64,000 nucleotides of DNA from CAVTYH01 sp963773875 (GTDB lineage Bacteria; Planctomycetota; Planctomycetia; Pirellulales; JADZDJ01): positions 186,001 to 250,000 of the forward strand of contig CAVZCV010000014.1 in NCBI GenBank assembly GCA_963773875.1, written 5' to 3'. A program made the translations under genes and the position numbers. How positions within the stretch are numbered: the first letter of the stretch is position 1; each line of letters starts with the position of its first letter. The notes under the pieces were generated by a model that did not search any database, was not told the origin of the DNA, and saw only the letters and a list, made by a program, of their open reading frames with translations. Positions 48,827 through 57,311 of this stretch are shown piece after piece.

Positions 48827-49747
48827 CTAGCGACTGCCGCCTGAAGCACTTGGAGTGCTCGACGGGCTGCTTTCACTTGACTGCCCTCCAATCGCTGCAC
48901 TCGGCGGACCCGACTCCCGCAGGTCCTGCCGTGTGTCTTGTCGGAGATCGCGGTTTTCTTGCCGCTGATCTCGAATGTCCTGTCTCATATCCTGACGATC
49001 TTGACGGCTATCTTGTCGAATATCTTGACGATCTTGTTGAATGTTTTGACGGACATCACGATTCTGGCGAGCATTATCCAGCATTTCTCGCGCCCCTTGC
49101 CGTAAATCTTGACCAAGATTCCGGACGTCGTCGCGAATACGTTGGCCGTTCGCGTCAACCGTACCTGTCGATTGATTCGGCACCATGGGACCGCGGTAGG
49201 CGGCACGGTATCGATTTAACGGTTGGAATGTGTTTTGGTCGTATCGCGACCAATTGTTGTCGCGGTAGTACATCCAATAGTTCCCAGGAGTCCAATACCA
49301 CCATTCGTTGTTGTAGCGCTGCATTCGCCAGCGGTCATTGCCGGCATCAATCCGGGCGTTTTGGCTTGCGGTGCCCAGGCGATTGACATCGACGGTCGCG
49401 CCGCCTCGACCTGTATCAACACCCACTCGCGCACTCGGTGAGTTTATGTCGACGCCCGCGCCAGGTTGACTTGCGGAGTTATTTCCCAAAAATGCGTTGC
49501 CCGATATTCCGCTGGCAGATTGATTGTTGGCTTGACCGTTTGTCATGCCTTGATTCGGAGGGAGTTGAGTGGAGTTCGATTCCGCCGCGGGAGCACCCGC
49601 TGCACCGCCAGGGGTCACTCCTGCTCCGGCGGTAGAACCCGACGTGCTGCCCTCCCCACCCGATCCAGCTCGAGCCAGCAATTCAGACGCACACAAAGCA
49701 AGCCAACCTAACGCGACGAAGGAGACCAGAATCCGTTTCATTTTCAT
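48827..49747 (-). CDS. Exported protein with Arg/Gln/Asp-repeat tail
   Basis: 306 residues. Signal peptide (ILVSFVALGWLALCASELLA), a Gly/Ser/Ala/Asn-rich low-complexity segment to about residue 125, then an aromatic cluster NNEWWYWTPGNYWMYYRDNN. From about residue 210 there is a charged repeat in which RQD/RQDxRQD units recur about a dozen times, likely a long helix with alternating charge. The serine-rich end is again low complexity. The aromatic YxWYW-type cluster is seen in other secreted planctomycete proteins. No enzymatic motif. It may be a surface or matrix protein. Confidence 0.72.
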   Translation of the reverse strand: MKMKRILVSFVALGWLALCASELLARAGSGGEGSTSGSTAGAGVTPGGAAGAPAAESNSTQLPPNQGMTNGQANNQSASGISGNAFLGNNSASQPGAGVDINSPSARVGVDTGRGGATVDVNRLGTASQNARIDAGNDRWRMQRYNNEWWYWTPGNYWMYYRDNNWSRYDQNTFQPLNRYRAAYRGPMVPNQSTGTVDANGQRIRDDVRNLGQDLRQGAREMLDNARQNRDVRQNIQQDRQDIRQDSRQDRQDMRQDIRDQRQENRDLRQDTRQDLRESGPPSAAIGGQSSESSPSSTPSASGGSR

Positions 49748-50022
49748 TTCTCCTCACCTTGTCCGTTATCTTGTTTGTAAGCGAGCATTGATCGGGGCTG
49801 GATTTGCAAGACTTGTGCCAACGTCTGAAAAATATGGCTGCATCGCAATTTGCCGCATCAACATTCCCCAATGATCGGTCGAACTGCCATCCAGCCCTTG
49901 TTTGGCCGATGACCGGCTGATCGATATGCAATCAGTTTTTGTGAATTTGCACGTTCGATTGGCCGTTGCGCGACCATATCGATCGGTCTCAAGGACGAGT
50001 AAATCGGGACATCGGCGACGGC

Positions 50023-51024
50023 TTAAATGCTAAGCTTCTTTTTAACCGTGGAAGAAATAGCCTGGCGAATCGTATCAATCGCAGCCCACGGATCGCGTCG
50101 CTGCTTTGCTAGCCGTTGCGGAACAGTTGTGATATCGAACTCGGCAGCCGTCTTTAACGATTGCAATTCCTGCCATTCCAGAGGCGCAGACACGGTGGCG
50201 CCAGCTCGAGCGCGTGTGGAATAAACGGCAACGGCGGTCGCCCCGCGCTGGTTGCGTAGATAATCGACGAAAATTTTCCCTTTTCGTGCGGCTTTCGACA
50301 TATTGGCGATGTATCGATCGGGAGCCGCTCTGACAATCCAATCCGCGACGGCGTGCGTGAATTCCTTTGCCTCGTCCCACGAGCTCGTGCGCCGAATCGG
50401 AACTACAATATGAATTCCTTTGCCGCCGGTGGTCTTCACAAAGCTTACCAAGTCAAGTTCTTGAAGTGCATCGCGTACCAACAGGGCCGCCTCAACGACT
50501 TTAGACCAAGGCATGTTCGGATCGGGATCCAAATCGAACACTAAACGATCCGGGTGCTCGATGTCGTCGGCACGCGAACCCCACACGTGCAACTCCAGCG
50601 CGCCGAATTGCACTAGTGCTAAGATTCCTTCCAAGTTGTTCACGACAAGGTAATCATTCCGGCCCGAGCCTTCTTGGATTTTGATTCGCTTGACACTTGT
50701 CGAGAGTCCGAAGGGTGGATGCTTCTGAAAAAAGCACTGACCATCGGCACCTTCCGGACAGCGCACAATCGAAAGCGGTCGATTGGCAATTTGTGGCAAC
50801 ATCCATTCGGCGACCAACGTGTAATATTCTGCCACCTGCCGCTTGGTGATTCCTTTATCCGAATAGACAATCCGATCCGGATGTGTTAGACGAACCCTCG
50901 ATAACACCGAGAAGGTGTCTGCCTTTGTGCGAACTCGGCGCGGGATGCTTGAGTGGGAGTCGGACCTTTTGTTGCCGGCTTTTTTCCGAGACGCGGGTCG
51001 CTTTTTAGGGGTAGCTTTGGCCAT
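50023..51024 (-). CDS. ligD: LigD-type DNA repair polymerase/primase domain protein
   Basis: 333 residues. After a basic N-terminal tail, the archaeo-eukaryotic primase-like domain of LigD runs from RVRLTHPDRIVYSDKGITKRQ to the end. The catalytic acidic motif is VFDLDPDP; KTTGGKGIHIVVPI and ANMSKAARKGKIFVDYLRNQRGATAVA are signature segments. The protein adds (ribo)nucleotides at broken ends during non-homologous end joining. In the classical LigD this domain is fused to the ligase; here it is a separate gene 57 bp after the ligase gene on the same strand. No Ku gene is visible. Confidence 0.93.
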   Translation of the reverse strand: MAKATPKKRPASRKKAGNKRSDSHSSIPRRVRTKADTFSVLSRVRLTHPDRIVYSDKGITKRQVAEYYTLVAEWMLPQIANRPLSIVRCPEGADGQCFFQKHPPFGLSTSVKRIKIQEGSGRNDYLVVNNLEGILALVQFGALELHVWGSRADDIEHPDRLVFDLDPDPNMPWSKVVEAALLVRDALQELDLVSFVKTTGGKGIHIVVPIRRTSSWDEAKEFTHAVADWIVRAAPDRYIANMSKAARKGKIFVDYLRNQRGATAVAVYSTRARAGATVSAPLEWQELQSLKTAAEFDITTVPQRLAKQRRDPWAAIDTIRQAISSTVKKKLSI

Positions 51025-51081
51025 TTGGTTTGAATTTGATTGCAGAACATCGGATGCCCGTTTTGGCCATAGGAGCCAACG

Positions 51082-52812
51082 TCACTTCGGCATCTCGCGA
51101 TGTACTTCGCGGGCTGGTTTGTCTTCGCGCAATCCTTGAAAAGCGGCTTGGCGAAGTAAGCCTTCATCGGTCCAATTGCTGAATTCGACCTGCGCAACCA
51201 ACCGAGGTTTCACCCACGTTACGTCCGAGAGTTTAGTGCCGCGAGGGATTCCCACGAACGATGCCTTTGATTGCCGAAGCGGAGCCAAACGGTCCATCAA
51301 ATCACGGAGTACCTGCTCGTTAAATCCTGTTCCAACGCGGCCCGCGTAAACGAATTTTCCATCCGACTGGAAATAGCCCAATAGCAGGGCGCCAAAGTTG
51401 ATTCGGGATCCGGAGGGTCGGGAGTAACCGCCAATTACAAATTCTTGCGTCTGGCGACATTTGGATTTCAGCCAGGTAGTGCTTCTGCCCGGCGAGTACT
51501 TCGAATCGCGACGCTTCGAGATCATGCCTTCCAGGCCGGCCTGGCACATCTTTTCTTTGAATGCGGCGCCAGAGCCGATGACATGATCGCTGTATTGAAT
51601 GACGCGCGAACTCGCGGGATTTTGCTTCAGCATGCTCTCGAGCAATGCTTTGCGGTCTTCGAGGGCCGCCGACCGCAGATCGTAACCATTCATATACAGA
51701 ATATCGAAAACGAAGTACATCAGTGGCGACTTGCTCTCGCCGCGAAATGCATTTTGCAATAGTTGAAAGCTGCTGATGCCCTGCTTATCGAGCACCACAA
51801 CTTCGCCATCTAGCAAGGCTTTGCCGATTGCGAGTTGAACGAGCGGATCGATAAGCGGCCGCATGCGATGCGTCCAATTCTGGGAATTGCGGCTGCTAAA
51901 ATCGATTTTGTCGCCGCGAATGCTGCACAACATGCGGTAACCATCGAGTTTGATTTCATGAAGCCAGTCATCGCCCTCGGGCGGCACGGATACGAGCGTT
52001 GCCAATTGTGCCTCAAGTTGTTTGGGAAATGTGGAGCGGCGCGCTCCAGGAATGCCAGCCGGTTTGGATACCGGTTTTCGGCTGCTGGGCGATCGGCCCG
52101 TGCGTTTTCGCGACCGCGCTCGCGGAGATGCCTTCACAGACTTGGCAGGCAGTTTTATTGACTTGCTGATAGGTTCTTTGGCAATTTTTCTGAGAGTCGG
52201 CATTGGATCGGACTTGGAGTTCCAAGTATTGCGCCGTGTTCGAACGGCAGCGGCAATTTGATCAAGTGTCCGATTGGTTTTGGCACTTCTAGATTTCTCT
52301 TGCAACACATCGCCTGCGGACAACGGTCGGGCAAACTTATCTCGCTCTTTGATCAAAAGCCAGTTTGGCTTCCCGTTGCGCTGACGATCGAGCCGCATTC
52401 GCACCAGTGTCCAACCACCGTGAAGCTTTTTGCCCCGGAGCGTAAATTTGAGCTTGCCGGCAACGTATCCGGCTTGTGGATCGCCGTGTGGTTCCCACTT
52501 GCCATAGTCCCAGACCATCACCGTTCCACCGCCATACGCACCTTCTGGGATCGTGCCCTCGAATCTGCCGTATTCGAGCGGATGGTCTTCGACTTCGACG
52601 GCCAATCTCTTCTCTGCTGGATCATAACTTGGCCCCTTGGGAACCGCCCAGCTTTTTAAGACACCATCCATTTCCAGGCGGAAATCGTAATGCAATCGTG
52701 TCGCATCGTGTTTTTGGACGACATACGAAAATCCTTTGCGCTGCCCTGCTTTGCCGCTGGGTTCGGGCGTTTTCGAAAAATCGCGTTTTTTGCGGTATTC
52801 GCGAAGTCCCAT
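51082..52812 (-). CDS. ligD: LigD phosphoesterase-ligase (ATP-dependent DNA ligase)
   Basis: The second of two close ATGs (52812) is preferred because GAGG lies 6 nt upstream. 576 residues. 3'-phosphoesterase domain about residues 26-160 (VVQKHDATRLHYDFRLEMDG, with the metal-binding His/Asp/Arg). A 100-residue basic Ser/Lys/Arg linker follows, then the ligase core with nucleophile Lys288 in HEIKLDGYRM, DGEVVVLD, FDILYMNGYDL, EGMISKRRDSKY and WLKSKC. The C-terminal OB fold carries GALLLGYF and GRVGTGF. It seals breaks after end processing. The neighbouring UDG, polymerase and topoisomerase genes place it in a DNA-repair operon. Confidence 0.95.
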   Translation of the reverse strand: MGLREYRKKRDFSKTPEPSGKAGQRKGFSYVVQKHDATRLHYDFRLEMDGVLKSWAVPKGPSYDPAEKRLAVEVEDHPLEYGRFEGTIPEGAYGGGTVMVWDYGKWEPHGDPQAGYVAGKLKFTLRGKKLHGGWTLVRMRLDRQRNGKPNWLLIKERDKFARPLSAGDVLQEKSRSAKTNRTLDQIAAAVRTRRNTWNSKSDPMPTLRKIAKEPISKSIKLPAKSVKASPRARSRKRTGRSPSSRKPVSKPAGIPGARRSTFPKQLEAQLATLVSVPPEGDDWLHEIKLDGYRMLCSIRGDKIDFSSRNSQNWTHRMRPLIDPLVQLAIGKALLDGEVVVLDKQGISSFQLLQNAFRGESKSPLMYFVFDILYMNGYDLRSAALEDRKALLESMLKQNPASSRVIQYSDHVIGSGAAFKEKMCQAGLEGMISKRRDSKYSPGRSTTWLKSKCRQTQEFVIGGYSRPSGSRINFGALLLGYFQSDGKFVYAGRVGTGFNEQVLRDLMDRLAPLRQSKASFVGIPRGTKLSDVTWVKPRLVAQVEFSNWTDEGLLRQAAFQGLREDKPAREVHREMPK

Positions 52813-52839
52813 CGCGCGCCTCATTTTTCGAAAACTTTC

Positions 52840-53508
52840 TTATTCAATCGCGGCCAGTTTCAGATGTTCGACGAATTCCTTTCTCATGCGTTCCCGTGCC
52901 TCGTGATCCGGTGCTCTCAAAATCGCGGAGGGATGATAGGTAGCAAACACGCGCTCAGCCCAATTCGATCTTTGCGCCTCGCCAAAATGATTCGTCAGTC
53001 GAAAAGTTCGACCCAAAAGTGATTGGGCGGCGGTAGCGCCTAAACAAACGATCGTTTGGGGACGGACCACGCGGATTTCCGCCTCAAGCCAAGGCCGACA
53101 AGCGGTAATCTCACGCGCACTTGGCTTAGCATGCAACCGTCGAGCGCCGCGTGGCTCCCATTTAAAGTGTTTCACCGCATTCGTGACATACGTGGACTTG
53201 CGCTTGATCTTGGCTTCCGTCAGGGCTTCATCAAGCAGTCTTCCTGCTGGGCCGACGAATGGCTGTCCCTCAATATCTTCCTGATCACCCGGCACTTCGC
53301 CGATAAGCATTATCCGAGCATGACGTGCACCCGCTCCAAATACCGTTTGCGTCGCATGTTTGTAGAGCTCGCACCCGCGGCAATGCTGAGCAGCACCCGC
53401 GAGGTTGGGCAATGTCTCGACCTCCGGCAGAAATTCTGCTGCAGAACGACTAAGGCGCTTTAAATTTCCATCCACACTTAAACCATGCTTGATTCGCGCT
53501 TTGGCCAT
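52840..53508 (-). CDS. Uracil-DNA glycosylase, UdgX-like
   Basis: 222 residues. Four cysteines at 43, 46, 137 and 155 suit a 4Fe-4S cluster as in family 4/UdgX. LIGEVPGDQEDIEGQPFVGPAGRLL is the first active-site region. The UdgX-specific loop is present as RGARRLHAKPS: residues 122-126 read ARRLH where the best known members have KRRIH, keeping the histidine that forms a covalent bond to DNA after uracil removal. The C-terminal motif is FATYHPSAILRA. It starts 1 bp after the iron-permease-family gene stop and ends 27 bp before the ligase start, so it is co-transcribed with ligD. Confidence 0.92.
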   Translation of the reverse strand: MAKARIKHGLSVDGNLKRLSRSAAEFLPEVETLPNLAGAAQHCRGCELYKHATQTVFGAGARHARIMLIGEVPGDQEDIEGQPFVGPAGRLLDEALTEAKIKRKSTYVTNAVKHFKWEPRGARRLHAKPSAREITACRPWLEAEIRVVRPQTIVCLGATAAQSLLGRTFRLTNHFGEAQRSNWAERVFATYHPSAILRAPDHEARERMRKEFVEHLKLAAIE

Positions 53509-53509
53509 C

Positions 53510-53941
53510 TCAAATCTGCGTGGCTTTGCTGTTCTGCAATTCTTTCAACTTTTGATTGAAGCTGTTGTGCTTCTGCAGCACTTGGAATTCTCTCGCTAGT
53601 CGATCTAGATCTTCTTCGGGCAACTCTTCCAAATTGACCAGTCCGGTGCGGGCTTCCGTGATCGCACGCAGAAGCTCATCAAGCTTTAGGTGAATTGCAC
53701 GCGCGTCACGATTCTGGGTGTTTTGAATGAGGAACACCATCAGAAAAGTGACGATGGTCGTGCCGGTGTTGATGACTAGCTGCCATGTGTTGGAAAATTG
53801 GAACAACGGCCCGGTGATTCCCCACGCCATAATGACTGCTGCTGCGATCACAAATGCCCAAGCGGAGCCGAGCGTCTTTGCCGACGAATTGGCGAACTGA
53901 TGAAACGCCTCGCTGAATTTACTGCGGCGGCATGTCGTCAT
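53510..53941 (-). CDS. Low-affinity iron permease family protein
   Basis: 143 residues with two transmembrane helices (SAWAFVIAAAVIMAWGI and TWQLVINTGTTIVTFLMVFL) and the family segment IQNTQNRDARAIHLKLDELLR, then an acidic helical tail (NLEELPEEDLDRLAREF). The family is named after yeast Fet4, but short bacterial members are not proven iron transporters. Such genes recur next to LigD and stress genes in soil bacteria (general recollection). Placed between topoisomerase IB and UDG, it is part of the same minus-strand operon. Confidence 0.88.
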   Translation of the reverse strand: MTTCRRSKFSEAFHQFANSSAKTLGSAWAFVIAAAVIMAWGITGPLFQFSNTWQLVINTGTTIVTFLMVFLIQNTQNRDARAIHLKLDELLRAITEARTGLVNLEELPEEDLDRLAREFQVLQKHNSFNQKLKELQNSKATQI

Positions 53942-54018
53942 TTGTCATAAATCCTAAATCCTAATCCTATGCGCATATTGCCTAAATATTGCGATGAGGC
54001 AAATACTGTACCGCATCG

Positions 54019-55147
54019 TTAAGCCTGCTCTCGAGTACGGCCATTCGTCGATTGCTTGAGAAGCGCAAGAAGCGCCGATTCGCGCGTGTGCAAACTGCTA
54101 TTCAAAGTTTTGCCGTTGACGTTCAGTTGCATGGAACGCCGAAGCGATCCTTCGGCGGCCAGTTTGAGCACGAGCGGATGGATATAAGCCTTCTTACAAA
54201 CTGCAGCGGTATTGCCGAGTCGTGCGGCAACTGCTTTCACGGTTTGGACGAGCGTACGTTTTGACTGGCTCGCACGGTTGCGCCTCCCTGTACTGGCAAA
54301 GAAACTCAGCCGCCAGTAGGCTTCCCGCCCAAGTGCGGAAGTCCTTCGCAGTGAAATCTTTGCCCGAGATTTCGCGCAGATATTCGTTTACGTCGGAAGA
54401 GTTTACGCCGTGCGATTCTCCGTTCTCATCGAGATATTCGAACAGCTCCTGGCCCGGCAACTCCTGGCAGCGCTTCACCAAGCGTGCCAATCGGCGATCG
54501 GCGATTTCAACTTGATGCCGTTTTCCGCTTTTTCCGCGGAACGAGAATCGGATTTGTTTCCCGTTAACGCGAGCATGTTCGTTACGCAACGTAGTCAGGC
54601 CGTAAGAACCGTTTTGGCGGGCATATTCTTCGTTTCCGACCCGAATCAGGGTTGCTTCCAAAAGCCGCACGATGCTAGCAAGCACTTTTTCCCGTGCAAT
54701 ACCGGGGCGCCGCAAATCGCGAGTCACCCGCCGTCGAATACGCGGCAGTGCGGTGGCGAAATCTGCCAACCGCGCATATTTCGACTGATCGCGAACTTCG
54801 CGGAAGCGCGGGTGATACCGATACTGTTTTCGTCCGCGAGCATCACGTCCGGTCGCTTGCAAGTGACCATTTGGTAGGGGGCAAATCCATACATGCTCCC
54901 ACGCCGGTGGAATGACTAACGCCCGGATACGCTCCATCGTCGCTTCGTCGCGTACGGTTTTTCCATCACTTAGGAAATACTTGAATCGATTTCCCGCGCG
55001 AGCGCGGCGAATACCTGCCTTATCGTCACGCATATAGCGGAGCCCCGCATCGCCTGCAGATTCAATTGCCGCGTCGAGAGTTGCCGTTGCGGTAGTCTGC
55101 GGGTGAGAACTAGATTTCATGGGTTGACTTGGTTGCCGTGCTGCCAT
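54019..55147 (-). CDS. DNA topoisomerase IB (one frame break)
   Basis: Poxvirus/bacterial-type enzyme: N-terminal DAGLRYMRDDKAGIRRARAG, LVIPPAWEHVWICPLPNGHL, QYRYHPRFREVRDQSKYARL. The catalytic core has IVRLLEATLIRVGNEEYARQ, GSYGLTTLRNEH (Arg region), RFSFRGKSGKRH (Lys) and DFRTWAGSLLA. After a frame change near 54,270 the nucleophilic tyrosine follows in VCKKAYIHP (codon near 54,186). The enzyme relaxes supercoils by transient 3'-phosphotyrosine links. It heads the minus-strand repair operon and is divergent from malQ. Confidence 0.92.
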
Positions 55148-55306
55148 TCTGATTAAGTTAGGATCACATTTAATTTAAGGATGTGGACAGCCCGCCCGTT
55201 CGATTAGCTTTTTTGTGGATCTGACTGAGCGGATATTCGGAGCTGCGTTCCTTGGATTGGCACGCCTTGTGCAAATCGGGGGTCGGATCACATCGAACGG
55301 AGACTA
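55148..55306. promoter_or_regulatory. Divergent promoter region between repair and trehalose/glycogen operons
   Basis: 159 bases separate the starts of two outward-facing multigene units, so their promoters are expected here. CGGAG lies about 5 nt before the malQ GTG. No clear operator or alternative-sigma site was recognised. Confidence 0.4.
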
Positions 55307-57298
55307 GTGATCGGCGGATCGCTGTATCTCATCGTGGTGCACTTCGGCGAGCCGCAAATGAATAAACGTCGGGCTGTTCGGGTACCAAAGGTAGATGAAT
55401 TTGGCATCGCCGATTCCTATTTGAACGCCAGTAATCAGTGGCGAAAACCGCCAGCGTCGACGCTGGAGACGATTCGAAGGCGAATATCGTCTGATGAATG
55501 CGCGACACATAACGGACATGGACCGCACAAAGGACCGATTGCCATTTTCCGGGGTGGCCAGCCGCATATCGCTTCCCAGTTTGACTTATTTTTAGAAGAC
55601 GGTGCCGAATTACGGTCGCTACGACGATTGCCGCCCGATATTCCATTCGGCTATCACAAACTGCGAGAGCACGATGGCGCCGAACATCTACTCGTCATGG
55701 CCCCAGGCGAGTGCTATTTGCCAAAGGACTTAAAAATTTGGGGTTGGGCAATTCAACTGTATGCCCTGCGGTCAAGAAGTAGCTGGGGCATGGGCGATCT
55801 TGCGGACCTTCGTCGGCTGAATCGCTGGGCAAAAAAGCTTGGCGCAGGAATATCGATTATCAGTCCGCTGGGCGCCGACACGCCAGGCCGATCGGCCCAT
55901 CCCAGCCCATACTCTCCCAGTAGCCGGTGCTTTCGAAATTTGTTGTATTTAGCGATTGAAAATATCGCCGGGATCAATTCAAATGATTTGGAATTTAAAA
56001 AAACAATCGTCGCGGGGAGAAAGCTAAATCAAACGTCAACAATCGATCGCGACGCAATTCTGCGTTTGAAGTTTCACGCCCTTGAGAGAATCTGGGCTCA
56101 ATTCACGGGCGACTCAGAATTCAATGCATTCCAGCGCGAGCTGGGGGAATTGTTGCAAACCTTTTCCACGTTTTGCGTGCTTGCGGAACACTTCGGGCAA
56201 GACTGGCAAAAATGGCCGGCGAAATATCGACAGCCAGACTCGCCCGCAGTGCAAAAGTTTGCGGCAGAAAATAAGAATCGCAGACAATTCTTTGCATGGA
56301 TTCAGTGGCTGCTCGATCAACAGCTAATGGCTGCCTCGCGTGAAGTTCGACTAATGCAAGATTTACCGATTGGTGTCGATCCTGGCGGCGCCGACGCTTG
56401 GATGTGGCAAGACGTCTTTGCCAAAGGCGTGAGCGCAGGCGCGCCCCCAGATCTTTACAATCAAGCCGGCCAAAACTGGGGACTGAGTACGTTTGTACCA
56501 CACAAATTGTGCGCGGCTGGATATGCACCGTTCGTTCAGACGGTGCGGGCGATGCTACGATATGCTGGGGGCCTGCGAATTGATCACGTAATGGGGCTCT
56601 TTCGGCTATTTTGGATTCCTGACGGCGTCGCTCCGAGCGATGGCGCGTACATTCACTATCCAATCGATGATTTGCTCGCAATTCTGGCGTTGGAAAGCCA
56701 TCGCGCCAAAGCGATTGTTGTTGGTGAGGATCTCGGCACAGTCGATCCGGCAATCCAGCGAAAGCTTATGGAACATCAATTGCTTTCCTACCGCTTGATG
56801 TGGTTCGAAGAAGACCCTCCCAAGAAATTCCCGCGAAATGCTTTGGCCGCTGTCAGCACGCACGATTTACCTACGGTTGCCGGACTTTGGACAGGCCAAG
56901 ACGAACGCGATGAAGCAAAGGCGGGGCTAAAATCGAACACTGAAGGCTGGCAAATGATGCGCAGACGATTAGGTCGCCAACTCAAATCCAGTCCAAATAC
57001 GCCTGTGAATGAAGTGATTCGCAAAACTTATAAATCGCTCGCACAAGCCCCTAGTGTACTAGTCACGGCATCCCTTGAAGATGCAGTGGCGGTGCCGCAC
57101 CGTCCAAACATGCCAAGTACCGTCGATACCTGGCCAAACTGGTCGATACCACTTCCTGGTGGATTGGAGCGGGTGAAGCGTTCAAAACTCGCAAAGTCCA
57201 TTGCCGATGCTATGCAGTTGCGCGGTCGTAAATCTGCAAAGCCAAGAGGCCGTGCCTCGCGAACTCGGTCCGGGATAAAATCGAGGGACATGCGATAA
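55307..57298 (+). CDS. malQ: 4-alpha-glucanotransferase (GH77)
   Basis: 663 residues from a GTG at 55307; an ATG at 55358 is a possible alternative. It moves maltooligosaccharide units between glucans. Catalytic residues of family GH77 are visible: Asp426 (GGLRIDHVMGLFR), Glu474 (VVGEDLGTVDP) and Asp520 (AVSTHDLPT). WGMGDLADLRR and PIGVDPGGADAW are typical segments. An N-terminal about 130-residue extension and a basic C-terminal tail are present. First gene of a plus-strand run with treZ and a debranching enzyme, consistent with glycogen turnover feeding trehalose. Confidence 0.95.
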   Translation: MIGGSLYLIVVHFGEPQMNKRRAVRVPKVDEFGIADSYLNASNQWRKPPASTLETIRRRISSDECATHNGHGPHKGPIAIFRGGQPHIASQFDLFLEDGAELRSLRRLPPDIPFGYHKLREHDGAEHLLVMAPGECYLPKDLKIWGWAIQLYALRSRSSWGMGDLADLRRLNRWAKKLGAGISIISPLGADTPGRSAHPSPYSPSSRCFRNLLYLAIENIAGINSNDLEFKKTIVAGRKLNQTSTIDRDAILRLKFHALERIWAQFTGDSEFNAFQRELGELLQTFSTFCVLAEHFGQDWQKWPAKYRQPDSPAVQKFAAENKNRRQFFAWIQWLLDQQLMAASREVRLMQDLPIGVDPGGADAWMWQDVFAKGVSAGAPPDLYNQAGQNWGLSTFVPHKLCAAGYAPFVQTVRAMLRYAGGLRIDHVMGLFRLFWIPDGVAPSDGAYIHYPIDDLLAILALESHRAKAIVVGEDLGTVDPAIQRKLMEHQLLSYRLMWFEEDPPKKFPRNALAAVSTHDLPTVAGLWTGQDERDEAKAGLKSNTEGWQMMRRRLGRQLKSSPNTPVNEVIRKTYKSLAQAPSVLVTASLEDAVAVPHRPNMPSTVDTWPNWSIPLPGGLERVKRSKLAKSIADAMQLRGRKSAKPRGRASRTRSGIKSRDMR

Positions 57299-57311
57299 GA
57301 CAGAGAGGACA

